A DNA stretch of 64,000 nucleotides from Prochilodus magdalenae (lineage: Eukaryota; Chordata; Actinopteri; Characiformes; Prochilodontidae). A program made the position numbers and the translations under genes. The stretch lies in assembly GCA_024036415.1 (NCBI GenBank), contig JAMWET010006979.1, positions 1-64,000 of the forward strand, written 5' to 3'. Below are positions 22,751 to 34,100 of the stretch, piece after piece. How positions within the stretch are numbered: the stretch's first letter is position 1; each line of letters opens with the position of its first letter. The notes beneath the pieces are model-generated. The model searched no databases. It was not told where the DNA came from and was given only the letters and a program-made list of their open reading frames with translations.

Positions 22751-23529
22751 GCACTTTTTTGGGGTGTCCCATGATATCTATGGAAAGGAAATCAAATTTC
22801 CTGGTATCTTTGTGAGACATTTCATTTCATAAATAAGATTGATTCATGTGCACATAAATGTCTCTAGTTAAGAATATGTAAGGTCCACTACCATTTAAAA
22901 TGTAGAGAATTTCACAATGACCGAGAAATCTTATAACACTGTTATAAGTAATTTTATTTTAAATTAAGTAATAAAATTACTGCATAATCTGCAGGGCCTC
23001 ATATTTTTAATAGGTGGCGTAATTTTTATTGTCGCCGTCCAATAAAAAACATGTATCTCCATTTCTGTTGATTTTTACTGTAATGTATTGTTTGGACACA
23101 GCAGCTGTCAGACTGTGTGAAAAATTCATGATGAATGGACAAACAGAAGTAGCCTGTCAGAAACAACAAATGTAATTTGACACACACCGAGCTACAAGTT
23201 AAAGAGTTTTTATTCAACAACTGGACAATCAGGTTGTATGTATGCACATGTCCTCGGACAAACCACATGTGCCAACATACCTTTGTCCTTCGACTCTGAT
23301 CTCTGCTGACGTCACGTAACGGCAGCAAACCACATTCTTTAAAAGCCAAAAGTCGGCAAAATCTTTACCATCTGTTAACCAAAGTAGCGTTCGTTGTGGT
23401 TAGTTGTCACAATGAACATTTCCACATGGAGGCAGCAAGAGGTCTCAGAAAGCACATGCTGAGGAATTTATTCACTTGTAAAAAGCTGGCTCCCCACTTT
23501 CCACCATTTCTTTCACTGCTTCGAGTGGC
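22751..23529. other. Intergenic DNA, nothing recognised
   Basis: AT-rich sequence; no supported feature. Confidence 0.4.
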
Positions 23530-23725
23530 TCTGTAGCCCCCTTGGAATCATGGGATAGGACAGTGTGCTGTGGTTGCATACTTCAAAATCTCTCCCGAAG
23601 TCGTACGTCATCCAGTGACTTTTCCGTACTGTTTTATGAACAGTACATATTCAGACATACTGACTATTTTGCATACTGTATAGTATAGAAGTATGCCATT
23701 TCATATCCAGCCATGGATTCCAGGA
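23530..23725. mobile_element. MITE-like DNA transposon remnant
   Basis: The segment with AAGTCGTACGTCATCC, CCGTACTGTTTTATGAACAG and TGCATACTGTATAGTATAGA resembles abundant short non-autonomous DNA transposons in fish, built from many overlapping GTAC/TACTATAC palindromic words. No termini or target-site duplication were fixed. Confidence 0.4.
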
Positions 23726-23899
23726 GAACGGAGGCGGCAAGAAAACCTGGATGGTGACATGGCCCTAAATCGCTTGTTGCCATTTTGGAGATACTTGTTT
23801 GTTGTTGAAAAATATTGACAGCATATGTCACTCTGAAATCCCAATGCATTCCTTTACATCAACGGCATCTTTACACATAAGCAAATTACCAGTGAAGTG

Positions 23900-24512
23900 G
23901 GCACTGAAACCCCTGAGACCATGACAGATGTTGGCTGTTGCACTGATAAAGGTCCGGATGGTCATTTTAGTCTTGGAATGAAGAATTCTGTATCCTGAAA
24001 CATTGACTCATCTGACCACCACACACATTTCCACTTTCTTTCAGACCATATGAGACAAGCTTAGACCCAAAGAACTAAGCATGTTTTTGCACTGATGTGT
24101 GACTTTATCCTTGTCTAAAACAGTTTTACTTGCATCCCTGAATCCTTACACAATATTAGGTATAGTAGATGGGAAAGACCTACATTCTAACCCTGAAGAT
24201 CCTTAAATCTTTTACTGACACGTAATTTTTTTAACCTTTTGATGATTATCTGGTGAGGTTTGGCACAAAGAGGTGCTTGAAATGAATAAGCATTTGTTGG
24301 CACCTCTTCACCTGATTACTGTGGAATATGGATCTTTTTACTCACATTTTGACAGTGTCCCAACTTCACTGCAAGAAAATAAATGTCCCAGTGTCCAAGA
24401 GAATTACATAAAGTCCCAACAAAAGGATTTGTATGTGGTTGTATTGACTTGGATGAAAGCAATTAATAAAACAGCAAGTGATTCCAAACTTTTGAATAGT
24501 AGTGTATATTAG
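23900..24512. mobile_element. Degenerate DNA-transposon remnant
   Basis: The block from TGACTCATCTGACCACCACA (about 24004) to TTCCAAACTTTTGAATAGTAGTG (about 24485-24505) has the look of a diverged Tc1/hAT-type non-autonomous fish repeat. The final AACTTTTGAATAGTAGTGTATA closely resembles a Tc1-type terminus beside a TA target. No coding capacity remains and the opposite terminus was not found. Confidence 0.4.
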
Positions 24513-25185
24513 CTCAGGCAGCTGACTGCCACGGTCACATTAAGAGAAGCCTAAGTTCCAGATGTTAACCTCTGGAACTGAACAGTTTTTCTCTTTCTTA
24601 TTGTGTAATCGTGTGGTGTATAATCCGACTGATTTTATCTTTGACAAAGGCAGGACAGACTGTGATCTAATCAGTCTCGAAGGTGAGATGTGTGGCCAAT
24701 ATTGCTGCAGAAAGTCACAATACATATATTTAGACATAGAATCTAATCAGTCTAGTATTATTAATGCTATTACACAGATAGTAATTTTAAGAATAGCTCA
24801 GGTTGTTATTGCTGTCGAATGCAATAATCTTAAAATTCATAACCTAATATAAGCTTGTTGCTTAAAAGGTTAACTATTCCGGTGCTAATTTCTGGTACTA
24901 ATTACTTATAAATTAAAGCAATTTTAAACATACTGTACAGCTGTGCTGCTTTGGCTCACGTACATTGTGTGTGTTCAATACAGTATGTTTAAACCAGTCT
25001 GGACTGGAATCTTGTACTGAAAGAAGCTGGGTGTTGGAAAAAAAGTCTCGTCCTTATCAAAAGGAACAATCAGCTTACTGTTTTGTTTTGGTCCTGTTTA
25101 CCTTGAATCTCTCATTTGTCATCGTCTCCATATAGCAGCTGCGAGCAATATTTTGCTTCTGTTCTGGAATTCACACAACAAATAA
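24513..25185. other. Intergenic DNA, nothing recognised
   Basis: AT-rich unique-looking sequence. Confidence 0.4.
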
Positions 25186-25325
25186 ACATCCCTGAACCCC
25201 CAACCACCCCACCCACCCCAAACGCACATAAACACATACACGCACAAACACATGTTTGTCTTACATTACTTTTGAGGACTGTTGATTTTTATATTACTGC
25301 AGCCAAGTAATTTTACACCTGCAAT

Positions 25326-25342
25326 TAACCCTAACCCTAACC
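25326..25342. repeat. Interstitial telomere-like repeat, nearly three units
   Basis: TAACCCTAACCCTAACC is identical to the vertebrate telomere repeat (CCCTAA) but is too short to be a telomere. Confidence 0.8.
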
Positions 25343-26039
25343 TCAGAACCCAGTATCTTCTTTCCAAAACAACACACATGCGTTAATCAGCACATGCTCA
25401 GGAGATTACTAGCAAAACACAAAATTCTCATGTTGTCTGAACCGTGTGAGGACAAGAATGATGCAAATTCACATGCTCGCACACACATACACACACAGGT
25501 ACACACACACACCCATACACACACACAGATGATTTCTGGCTTTTCTAGCATCAGCATCTGCTTGTCTTCAGGGTCTGCATACCAGTCCTTACTGGTTGAC
25601 AGGTACAGTGCCACTCTGTGTGCATCAGAAATGGGCACAATACTGTTGGACTCACATAAAAACTTTCGCATTTTGCTTAAAATCAGGAGAGGTTTAGTAT
25701 TAGGAACAGCCTGCTCTTCCGCGATATCTCTACATCCCTCACTGGAGAGAGGACATGTCATTTAGAACAAAAGAGCAACACATGCAGGATACTCTCACTG
25801 TCATTACACACCCTGGCAGTTTTTTGTTCATAAACTGCAATTTGAAGTGGCAGCTGTCCTTTATACTTCATGCCAAATATATGTTTCCAAATTATTATAC
25901 ACTCGAGGAAAATTCTCATGCTGTCCTAACAGAGTGAGGACATGTGGTCCAAACAAGGATAGCACACATTAACACACACCCACACAAGTATATGTTTGTG
26001 TTTGTGTGTATTTATATATGTATATATGTACATATATAT

Positions 26040-26042
26040 GTT

Positions 26043-26103
<61 letters not shown>
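26040..26103. repeat. (TA)n microsatellite
   Basis: About 60 bp of TA dinucleotides, followed by short CA and CATA runs to 26130. Confidence 0.95.
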
Positions 26104-26114
<11 letters not shown>

Positions 26115-26133
26115 TACATACATACATATATAC

Positions 26134-26196
26134 ACATAACCTAACCCCAACCCTGACCCTAACAGTAATCTTAACCTTAACCCTAACCACAACTAC
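26134..26196. repeat. Degenerate telomere-like CCTAAC tract
   Basis: Repeated variants of CCTAACC, CCCAACCCTGACCCTAAC and CCTTAACCCTAACC. It could be a decayed interstitial telomere sequence or a CCTAAC-type minisatellite. Confidence 0.6.
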
Positions 26197-26443
26197 TCCT
26201 ACCCCAACTCCACATGTTCTGATGAATCTCAGGAGCATTTGATCTACTGATCATAGGCTTTTGCTAAAACCTGGTAAGTTTTGCTAAATTTATGACACTG
26301 CCATTAAAGCAAAATAGATAACAAAAATGAAGACTACCTAATTCATGTAAACATTCCAAGAATAAACTTTTCTTTCAGGTTGTAATGCTGATAACATCAA
26401 CTATAATGAAAGACTTTGTATTAAACTAGAAATAAATGCAAAA

Positions 26444-26478
26444 TAAAAGTGGTCTCAGACTTTTGGACACCACTGTAT
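26444..26478. mobile_element. Tc1-type terminal inverted repeat remnant
   Basis: GTGGTCTCAGACTTTTGGAC followed by ACCACTGTATAT matches a common fish Tc1 terminus (outer end CAGTGGTGTCCAAAAGTCTG on the minus strand) next to a TA dinucleotide. The opposite terminus and transposase were not found nearby. Confidence 0.55.
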
Positions 26479-28337
26479 ATTCACCACGTTAGTTTTATAT
26501 GACTGAAAAAAGGAATTCCAAACTTTTAAACTTTAATAACGTTAGGAACATTTTTTAAACTTGCTTTCCTAACATTTTATACACTGTAAATTTTGGGACA
26601 ATGAAAGTCTGCTTTCATGTAAATTAATCTGAGCAGTGATGGCAGTTTCTGCATAATGACTGTGTAGGGCTTATCTGTAATCAAGAAGGCATATTGCGGC
26701 TACAGGTAGCATGCTGATTCAGAAGTTAAGAGTAATGCATCATTAGCATGGATAAGGTCATCTACTAGTGGGAAAGCTGTAACAGCAAGCTATCATTTAC
26801 TCCTGTGGTACGGTGACCTTGATGTTAAATGTGTTACCTTAACATCTTCTATGCCATTATTCTGTACATGCCACAGCTGCTGAAACTACTCAACTGATTG
26901 AAACATCAACACAGTAAGAAATAAATATAGTATCTTTTCAAAGCAGAATCTGGTCATTAGAAAGTAAACAAAGTTTTTCAAAGTGGTCAGATGTGAAATG
27001 TTGCGTGGTGGTGATAGGAACCAGGGCTTGTGATGTCTACACTGCAAATGTATTTAATTTATCGTAAACTAGCAGTAAGCCCACACATGCCATATGCCAC
27101 TCAAACATAAAACAATACTAAAAATGCATTTTAGGCCAAAGTCTTATTTTAAAACTGTCATAAACAATGTCTCAGGCAGTGTTTTTATAACCTCCAAAAC
27201 TTGTATATACATTAAACTCTTTAGAAATCTGGTTTCTATCATCACCACTCAACAACCGTAACTCACTAATGTTCCCTATTGGGCCCCTCTGAATGACTTT
27301 GTTCACATCTCAAATCACTTGATTGTGTGGCAAATAAAATTCCTCTCTAAAGGGGAATTCTACTGATCTATGACTATTTCTACAGAAGACGTAAACAAAG
27401 CCCTTCAGAGCAGTTTCAAATGAAATGATCCATTCTAGAGAAACTTAGCAAGCCAGAATTGTTCACAGTGGTGGCGATAGGAACCAGACGCCTAAAAAGT
27501 TTAATGTGTAATCTAAAACACCTTCACAGGAAGGTATTACAGGAAATGCTTGCAAATAAATGACCAGGTGCCTGACACATTTTTGTAATGTTTTCTTGAG
27601 ACAGCCTAAATCCTATTAATTCATTTATTTAGCATTTTGCATTATTTAACCATTAACATCACATATAAACATTCTGAAGATGTTAGGGTTTGCTGGCCAT
27701 TCAGGATGAAAAATAAAATGATAGTATTTGTGTTGTAGACCACATAACTGTAAAGAAATATGACAGTTTGATGAATAGCTGAATAGCTTTGTTTCCATCT
27801 AAACAAATTAGTTATGCAGAGATTTTAAAGAGTCAGTGAAATTCCTCTTTAACACGAAGAATATAAGGTCAGGTTTTTTATGCATATGCACCGTTTAACA
27901 TTGCTCATTGGTTCTTAGTGTCCAAATACTGCCACCTGCTGGCATTAGTAGGCCATGAGATCCATAATTGACAACATCCAGTAGCATATTAGCATATTTC
28001 TAGCAAATATTACTTTGAAATATTACTATATACCCAATTATAGAAATAAAAAGTTGACTTACAGCTGACCTGTAATGAAAAAACACAATTTTGTTTTTAA
28101 TGTGGTATTAATTATAAAATAGCACTGGACATTCTTGAAAGTGTTCTATGATGTATTTTGGAATGAAATCCTTCAATTTAAAATTCATTTGTTAATCTGA
28201 AAAAGTGAGGCAATAAACATTTCCCAGCCTTTTAAAAAGTACAGTGTAATAAAATGAGTCGCTAATGGTATTGCAAGTGAACATGTGATCATTGTATAAC
28301 AGAGTTGTATTGCTTTTAATGTTCTCTTTTTTTCAGG
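26479..28337. other. Intergenic DNA with scattered repeat words
   Basis: No exon was recognised. GTGGTGATAGGAACCAGG (about 27007) and GTGGCGATAGGAACCAG (about 27472) indicate two fragments of one dispersed repeat, discussed under findings. Confidence 0.4.
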
Positions 28338-28399
28338 GACAACAAAATAATGGCAACAAAACAAATGAAGAAAAGAAGAAACACCTAAGTTCTGTATAG
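28338..28399 (+). other. Possible terminal coding exon of a plus-strand gene
   Basis: A strong-looking 3' splice site (TTCTCTTTTTTTCAG, ending at 28337) precedes an open frame GQQNNGNKTNEEKKKHLSSV and a stop at about 28397. I found no upstream exon and recognise no family, so this may be chance. If real, it would be the last exon of a gene converging on tns1. Confidence 0.15.
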
Positions 28400-28799
28400 C
28401 CTTAGTAGTACATTCACATCTTCAGAAGCAAAATCCAACTTTACAAAGCAGACGTCAGGCCAAAGCTCTCTGTCCACTTTTACTGTAGCACTGTAGTGCA
28501 TTTCAGGCAACGTTAATATGACAGGCTGCTCTCTCCAGAAAAAATGAGCTTTCAGAACTATGCTAGACCAGAAAAAAATAAATAGCTAAAAAAGAAATAC
28601 ACAAAAACATAGGCAGGCTGATGACGCTGTATATTGTGACATGAACATTGGTGGTGGCCATGGAGTAGGCAGGTTCAGAGGTGATATCTGTAGACTGCAG
28701 ATCCCCAAACATTTCTGGGTAGAAAAGTAACCCAAAGTGGTGAGCCCAGGACAGCAAATCAAATAGCAGTAAATCCCAATAGCCAGTTGTCTATAACAG

Positions 28800-30981
28800 T
28801 TAGCAGATGAACAAGCGTTCACATCTTTTATCAAATTTATTGTGTTTTAGCAGGTGTCGAATAAGTTTGTCGCATAGGGCACGGTTTGGGCAGCTTTGAT
28901 CTATGTCTTTAACATGTGAGCAGCTTTCCACACAGAGTATACTGAAGTGGTGTCGTATGGACAGATCTATTTTATATCCTGAATCCGTAAGTGCTTTACA
29001 ATCATATATGGGGTAAATGTAATGGACTGCAAAAGCAAAGTCAACTGACATGACAGGGGGCACATTGTATCAAATTCTGTATTTCTTTGGCAAACATACT
29101 ATATTGCATTGCCTTTTTGTTGTTTTCTTTTACATTCCCATAGAAAGCAGTGGCTAAGCACCGTTCCTACAACCAGTTACATACTCCGTAATCTTTTGCT
29201 GGATAAATCTAAATTGCACATCAAATGGCAGCATCCATGGCAAACCTATGTTTATTTTTGACCACATGGCCTTTTTTTCAGTAAATCTACTTTTTTCTAT
29301 TACTTCTTCTTCTGCATTCATGCCTTTCCATCCTGAAACACCTACAAATGACACAATGAAGACATATATTCAAAACAAAGTGACAAGCTGTAACATACAG
29401 TTTACATCTTATACGTTTCAAGAGCTTCTCAAAATCTCCTGATGTCTTAGCCAAAATAAGTCTTTTTTTCTTCTTCTTCTTCTTCTCAATGCAATAAATT
29501 GTCCTGGAGACTATACAATTTTTTCCCCTCAATATAATGTATTAGTTACTCGAGAGTAATGTAGCAACAAAAATAAATATTTAATTAATGTAATCTTTTT
29601 TATATTTAGTAATACATACATACATATCTAGTAATATTTATTTCCATATCTATTATCAGTTGTTAGCTTATGATGTGTGGGTGTTTTTGTCTCTCTCTTT
29701 TTTTCAGTTAAAAGTCAGGTGCTGACACAGTGAGAAAGGGATGGGCTCGGACTCATGACTCGAGAAACCTCGGATTAAAAAAATAACTTGTCTACTTTGT
29801 TACAATTAAATAAAACCCTGCTTCAAGAAGGACACAAATGATACAAGCATAGATTTTTTTTTTGTTGCTGTTGGTTTTTTTGTTGCTGTTTGTTTTTTTA
29901 GGTCCTTACTTCATTCGAAGGGACCCTGAACCTTAAGTTTTTAGACCTTTCTTTTAAGAGAAGTACAAAATGGTTCTACACATGCAATCAAGCAGTTCGC
30001 GACGGTAAGCGCCCGCTTAGCGTTTTTGTCTTTTTGACTGGCGCAGAAGCCAAAGGATAGGGGTGGGGGGTTGCGTGAGGTCACGACGCAGAGCACAGAA
30101 CACAAGAGCTAAAGGCCTACTAGCACGTGCAAGGCTCATCCACAGAGAACCTTATTGTTCTTATAGTAGAGAGCGCATTTCATTTTAAGCCCCACCCACA
30201 GAGAGGAGGAGTCACTGTCCATCATGTAGCTGCAGCTGATGGCAGTGTGCTTTAAAAGTCCCACCTCTGCAGGCAAGAGCATGTTGTATCAATCCCTCAT
30301 CTCATCAGACCTTGGCGAGGTGCTCGTTATTGCCAATGTTGGACCACAGTGTATGTTGCTTTATCTTCCCGAGATTCTTTTGGTCCATTGAGAAAAGTTG
30401 AAAGTGAAGAGTTGTGTTTTGCAACAGCCAGTCCAAAAGACTAGTAAAGGAGGTTCTTTGCAAGCAAACATGCAAATCTTATCTTTTTTTTTTTTTAAAG
30501 AACAGACATATCTGTTATTCCTGAAGGGCTTGATATTTTCAACCTGTGTCTGAATTAACAATCCAATCCATTAGTAAAAACAAATGGAATAAATTGTCCA
30601 ACATGGCATCCTTTTTTTTCTGAGCTCTACCTTTGGTGGTTCAATCTGTGTCCTCTTGCATATAATCCTTAAAATATATGGTTTTCCTTTCACTATTCTT
30701 TGCTTCTCAGAAAAGCTACCAGGATCAGCTGTATCCCGGCCATTCAAATCCTCAACTGTCACAACACCTTTGGCACCTCCTCAGACTCCACTATCTTCAT
30801 ATTTTCCTCTCACGACACAGTGTCCTAAATCATCACAAAAAGTCGTCATTGACCGCCACGACTTTGAAGGATATTATGTCCACACTGAAAGAAATAAGAA
30901 AAAATGAGTAACAAAATCTTCTTTGGCGGGAGAAAAACACACTCGTGGAGAGAAACTCAAGATGGCCTCCAGGGCAGACGT
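28800..30981 (-). other. tns1: Probable tns1 3' UTR and flank
   Basis: The sequence after the tns1 stop on the minus strand has no continuing coding frame. Minus-strand polyadenylation hexamers AATAAA occur at 29642-29637, 29256-29251 and 28841-28836, so a 3' UTR of roughly 1.3 to 2.2 kb is possible. The segment 30000-30370 is notably GC-rich for the region. Minus-strand open frames at 29063-28800 and 28834-28586 are probably chance frames. The true cleavage site cannot be read from sequence alone. Confidence 0.5.
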
Positions 30982-31123
30982 TCAGGGTTTCTGGGTGTTG
31001 AACATGACTTTGGAGACAAAACTGACGATGGCTGTGGCCGGTTGGTCAGGTTCCAGCTCGGCAAACAGGTGGCTCACGTTATCCGTTGTGCTTCCTTGTT
31101 TTCGGGCCACAAAACCAAAGAGC
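30982..31123 (-). CDS. tns1: tns1 last coding exon
   Basis: Acceptor CTCTGTGTGGCAG, then [46 protein letters not shown] and stop TGA (30984-30982). This is the end of the tensin PTB domain, with the conserved ATAIV.FVSKVM helix. The stop position agrees with the usual tensin C-terminus. Confidence 0.96.
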
Positions 31124-34100
31124 CTGCCACACAGAGCAGAGGAAACATGGGTTGAGTTTAAAAATGAGGCAGCTGTGTTCCTTATCCCAGTGATTTGGAA
31201 GTATTATTGCACTTACCTGGCTGAGCCTCCGTCTGCCTTGACCCACCTGTTGGAAAAAAATACCCAAAGTTGATCAGATCAATATAAATGTCTAACTAGA
31301 AAAATGTGCGTGTTTACTCTGCTTTTTTCTCAGACATGCTCTCGAGGTATGCTCCTCTTTGCACTAACATCTAACATTAACTTAAATGTTAACTGCCTAT
31401 AGTCGTATGCAAAATAACATGTTTTGTTGATGTTCTCTCTAAAGAGGAAATGGTAACTTATTTACACGTAGATAATCAAGAAGACATGTAATTTGAACAG
31501 AGACGTTCACATGTTTACACATGACTACGTTTATATGAAAACCCATGAATGTATCATGCTGCAGGGTAAAACAGTTACTATTAGACACATTCTAAACGAG
31601 ACAAACATACTGAGTGTTCCTCATACTGAGTGTTTTGAGCTCCAGTACTTACTTCCTTTCTTGTGGGTCTATATTGCAGTATGTGACTGTGTTGACAGGA
31701 TAATGTCGACGAAAGAAGATTCTTGAAGAAACAAACAAAACACACAGGTGCATTATGGTAATGTCCGTCATTATAAAAACACAATAATGTTTGCGGTACA
31801 AGAATGACAGCAAACTGGATATTCTGTTGTTTTCAGTGGAGTCATTGAGAAAAATTAAAACGTGTACAGAGTTTGTACACTACAATCTATTCTATGACAG
31901 CAAGAAAAACAATGCAAATTAGTTTTATTGTGATATATGCCCTTTAAATTTACTTTACTGTTAAATGGCTCAACACGTTTTCTTATATATACCACAATAG
32001 ATGTATTTGGCTAGTTTGCCCTGCTCTAAACTTACTTCCTCTGATTGTCGGTGAGAGTGATGCCCTGCAAGGACACTTTAAAGTGGACGACGGTTGCCGA
32101 GGGAGCAGGGTTAGCGGCCAATGTCTCGCTGAGGGCTTTGGCCACGGCCTGAGGGCCGGTGAGAGACTCCATATCCACTGAGCTTATGTACAGAACATTA
32201 CATGCTGCACAGAATAAAATATAAACAATAGCATTGGTTAGAATAAGCATGTAACCAAAGCTTATTTCAGAAAGATGAACAATGAAACACTTATGAGGCA
32301 GAAAGTTTGTTCCTGAATTTCACACTAGGCATTCACTGCACTGCTGAAACCATGAAGGGATATGAATTTTGTTAAATTGGCCATGTACTGTAAGCAAATA
32401 GATTTTCTCAAAGCTAAAGAGGTGCTGGGTCTTCCATGCTTGCTGCATCATGCCTAGGGAAATACTCCTTTAGTTTGGGGCTCTTAAGGCTTTTTAAAAC
32501 AAGAAAACACAAACCAAGTGAAAAGCACTGCAAGGTAGTGACAAAGACAAACTCTAGAGGAGAGTGAGGCACAACCTGACACTTTCTGGCTTGTGGAAAA
32601 TAGTTTTAAACATATCAGAATAAAAGAAAGGTTAGTCATATTTTTCTACATTTTACATTTCCTATAAATTAACATGTAAACTTTGTTTAGAGCACCTGTT
32701 ATTCGTAAATGAATCTGACAAAAGTGCTATAGGTAAAAAAGCCTAAAACTTACCATACAACACTGCACTATAACAGAGGAGCTACTTGTAAAAAATCTAA
32801 ATTAATTCATGAAATCCAAATGAATTCTCATCTACTGCTCTAAAATGCAGAGGTATTGGTAAAATAATAATAAAAAACAACTCATTGTGTTTTGGTAGTG
32901 AATGTGGGACAGAATGTTTTCAAAAAGGTTTGTTTTAGTTTATAATATATTATATTTTTGATTTCATAGTCCTGATTTATAAAGAACTTTCAACTTTCTT
33001 TTAAAAAATCATACAGATATCTTTTGTTTTTCTAAAACTTTGGACAGATACCTCCCAAAAGAAAGTACCAATATAAATTGTGATTTTGTATATAATTAAC
33101 TTATAACTATATTAATTAACCTATTGGAATAAGTAGATTATATCAATATTTGGTCTAATGATCTTTCTGTCAGATACTGTTTTTACTGTTTGAGATTGCA
33201 GTTTAAACCGAAAAGATAAAATAAAAAATAAAAACACGTTATAATACAGCCAACAACACAGGTTTAAAGAAAAAGTTACATTACCTGTACCCAAATAAGG
33301 CCTTCATGATAATCATCAAGAAATATTCCTGGGAATGACTGAAAGCATGTATTTAAACCTATAAAATATATTACAAATCTATGTTATTATTTACCCTATG
33401 TTAGGGTGTGCCCTGCACTCTTCTACAGGTCTCTGGAACATCCATTGAGAGGAAAGGGGCTATGTGGCCATTCACTGTATTAGTAAATGAACATGCATAG
33501 CTACAGGAACACTTAGTAGTGTGGGACTGATACCAAAGGCTATATTTACCAAGATACTCTTCAGGAGGCTTTGGTGGCCCTGGAATGGTGCAGGAGTGAC
33601 ATGAAGAATGAGGGGACAAATGAAATAGACACACACAGTAATGAGTGAAGGTCACTCAGCTATGAGGGTGAATGCAGAAACAGGAAACAAGTAGGAGAAA
33701 GAGAGAGAGTGTGTGACAGAGTGAGAGAGAATGTGAAAGAGAGAGAGAGACAGACAAAGAGTGAGCGTGAGAAAGAGAGAGAGAAAGAAAAGAGACAGTG
33801 AAAAAGAGAGAGACAGAGAGAGAGAGAGAGAAATACCTGCGCCTTGTTTGAGAAGATCCATTGCAGAACTTGTGGGTGTGGCCAACTCTAAAGCCTCTTC
33901 ATTCGGATCTACTCAGGGAAATACAACAATAACAACTTTACTCAAAGTGCTTTAATGTCTAGTTCAACAAAACTGTACATGCATAAATCAGACAGAAGGT
34001 GTAATGTACTGTGTTTTGGGAAAATTAAAGCAAGTAAACATATTAAATTCTGAACAGTAATTTAAGTAATACAAAATAATAGGTCCCCATTACTCAGTTA

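Larger units (their letters stand above)
25186..26240. repeat. Composite repeat: GTGAGGACA words, CA/TA repeats, CCCTAA tracts
   Basis: GTGAGGACAAGAATGATGCA (about 25446), GAGGACATGT (about 25747) and GTGAGGACATGTGGTCC (about 25935) recur beside CA-rich tracts (25480-25530, 25966-25990), a long TA run and two CCTAACC-rich patches. This mixture recurs around fish genomes as a simple-repeat-bearing interspersed element. Open frames crossing it encode only Thr-His or Tyr-Ile repeats. Confidence 0.55.

Noticed and set aside
25326..26196. A real chromosome end
   Set aside because: Only a few imperfect CCCTAA units, with ordinary sequence continuing on both sides.
33652..33955. Ser/Leu-rich and Arg/Glu-rich frames at the GA tract
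   Set aside because: Produced by the GA/CT repeat and by read-through of tns1 exon M into its intron.
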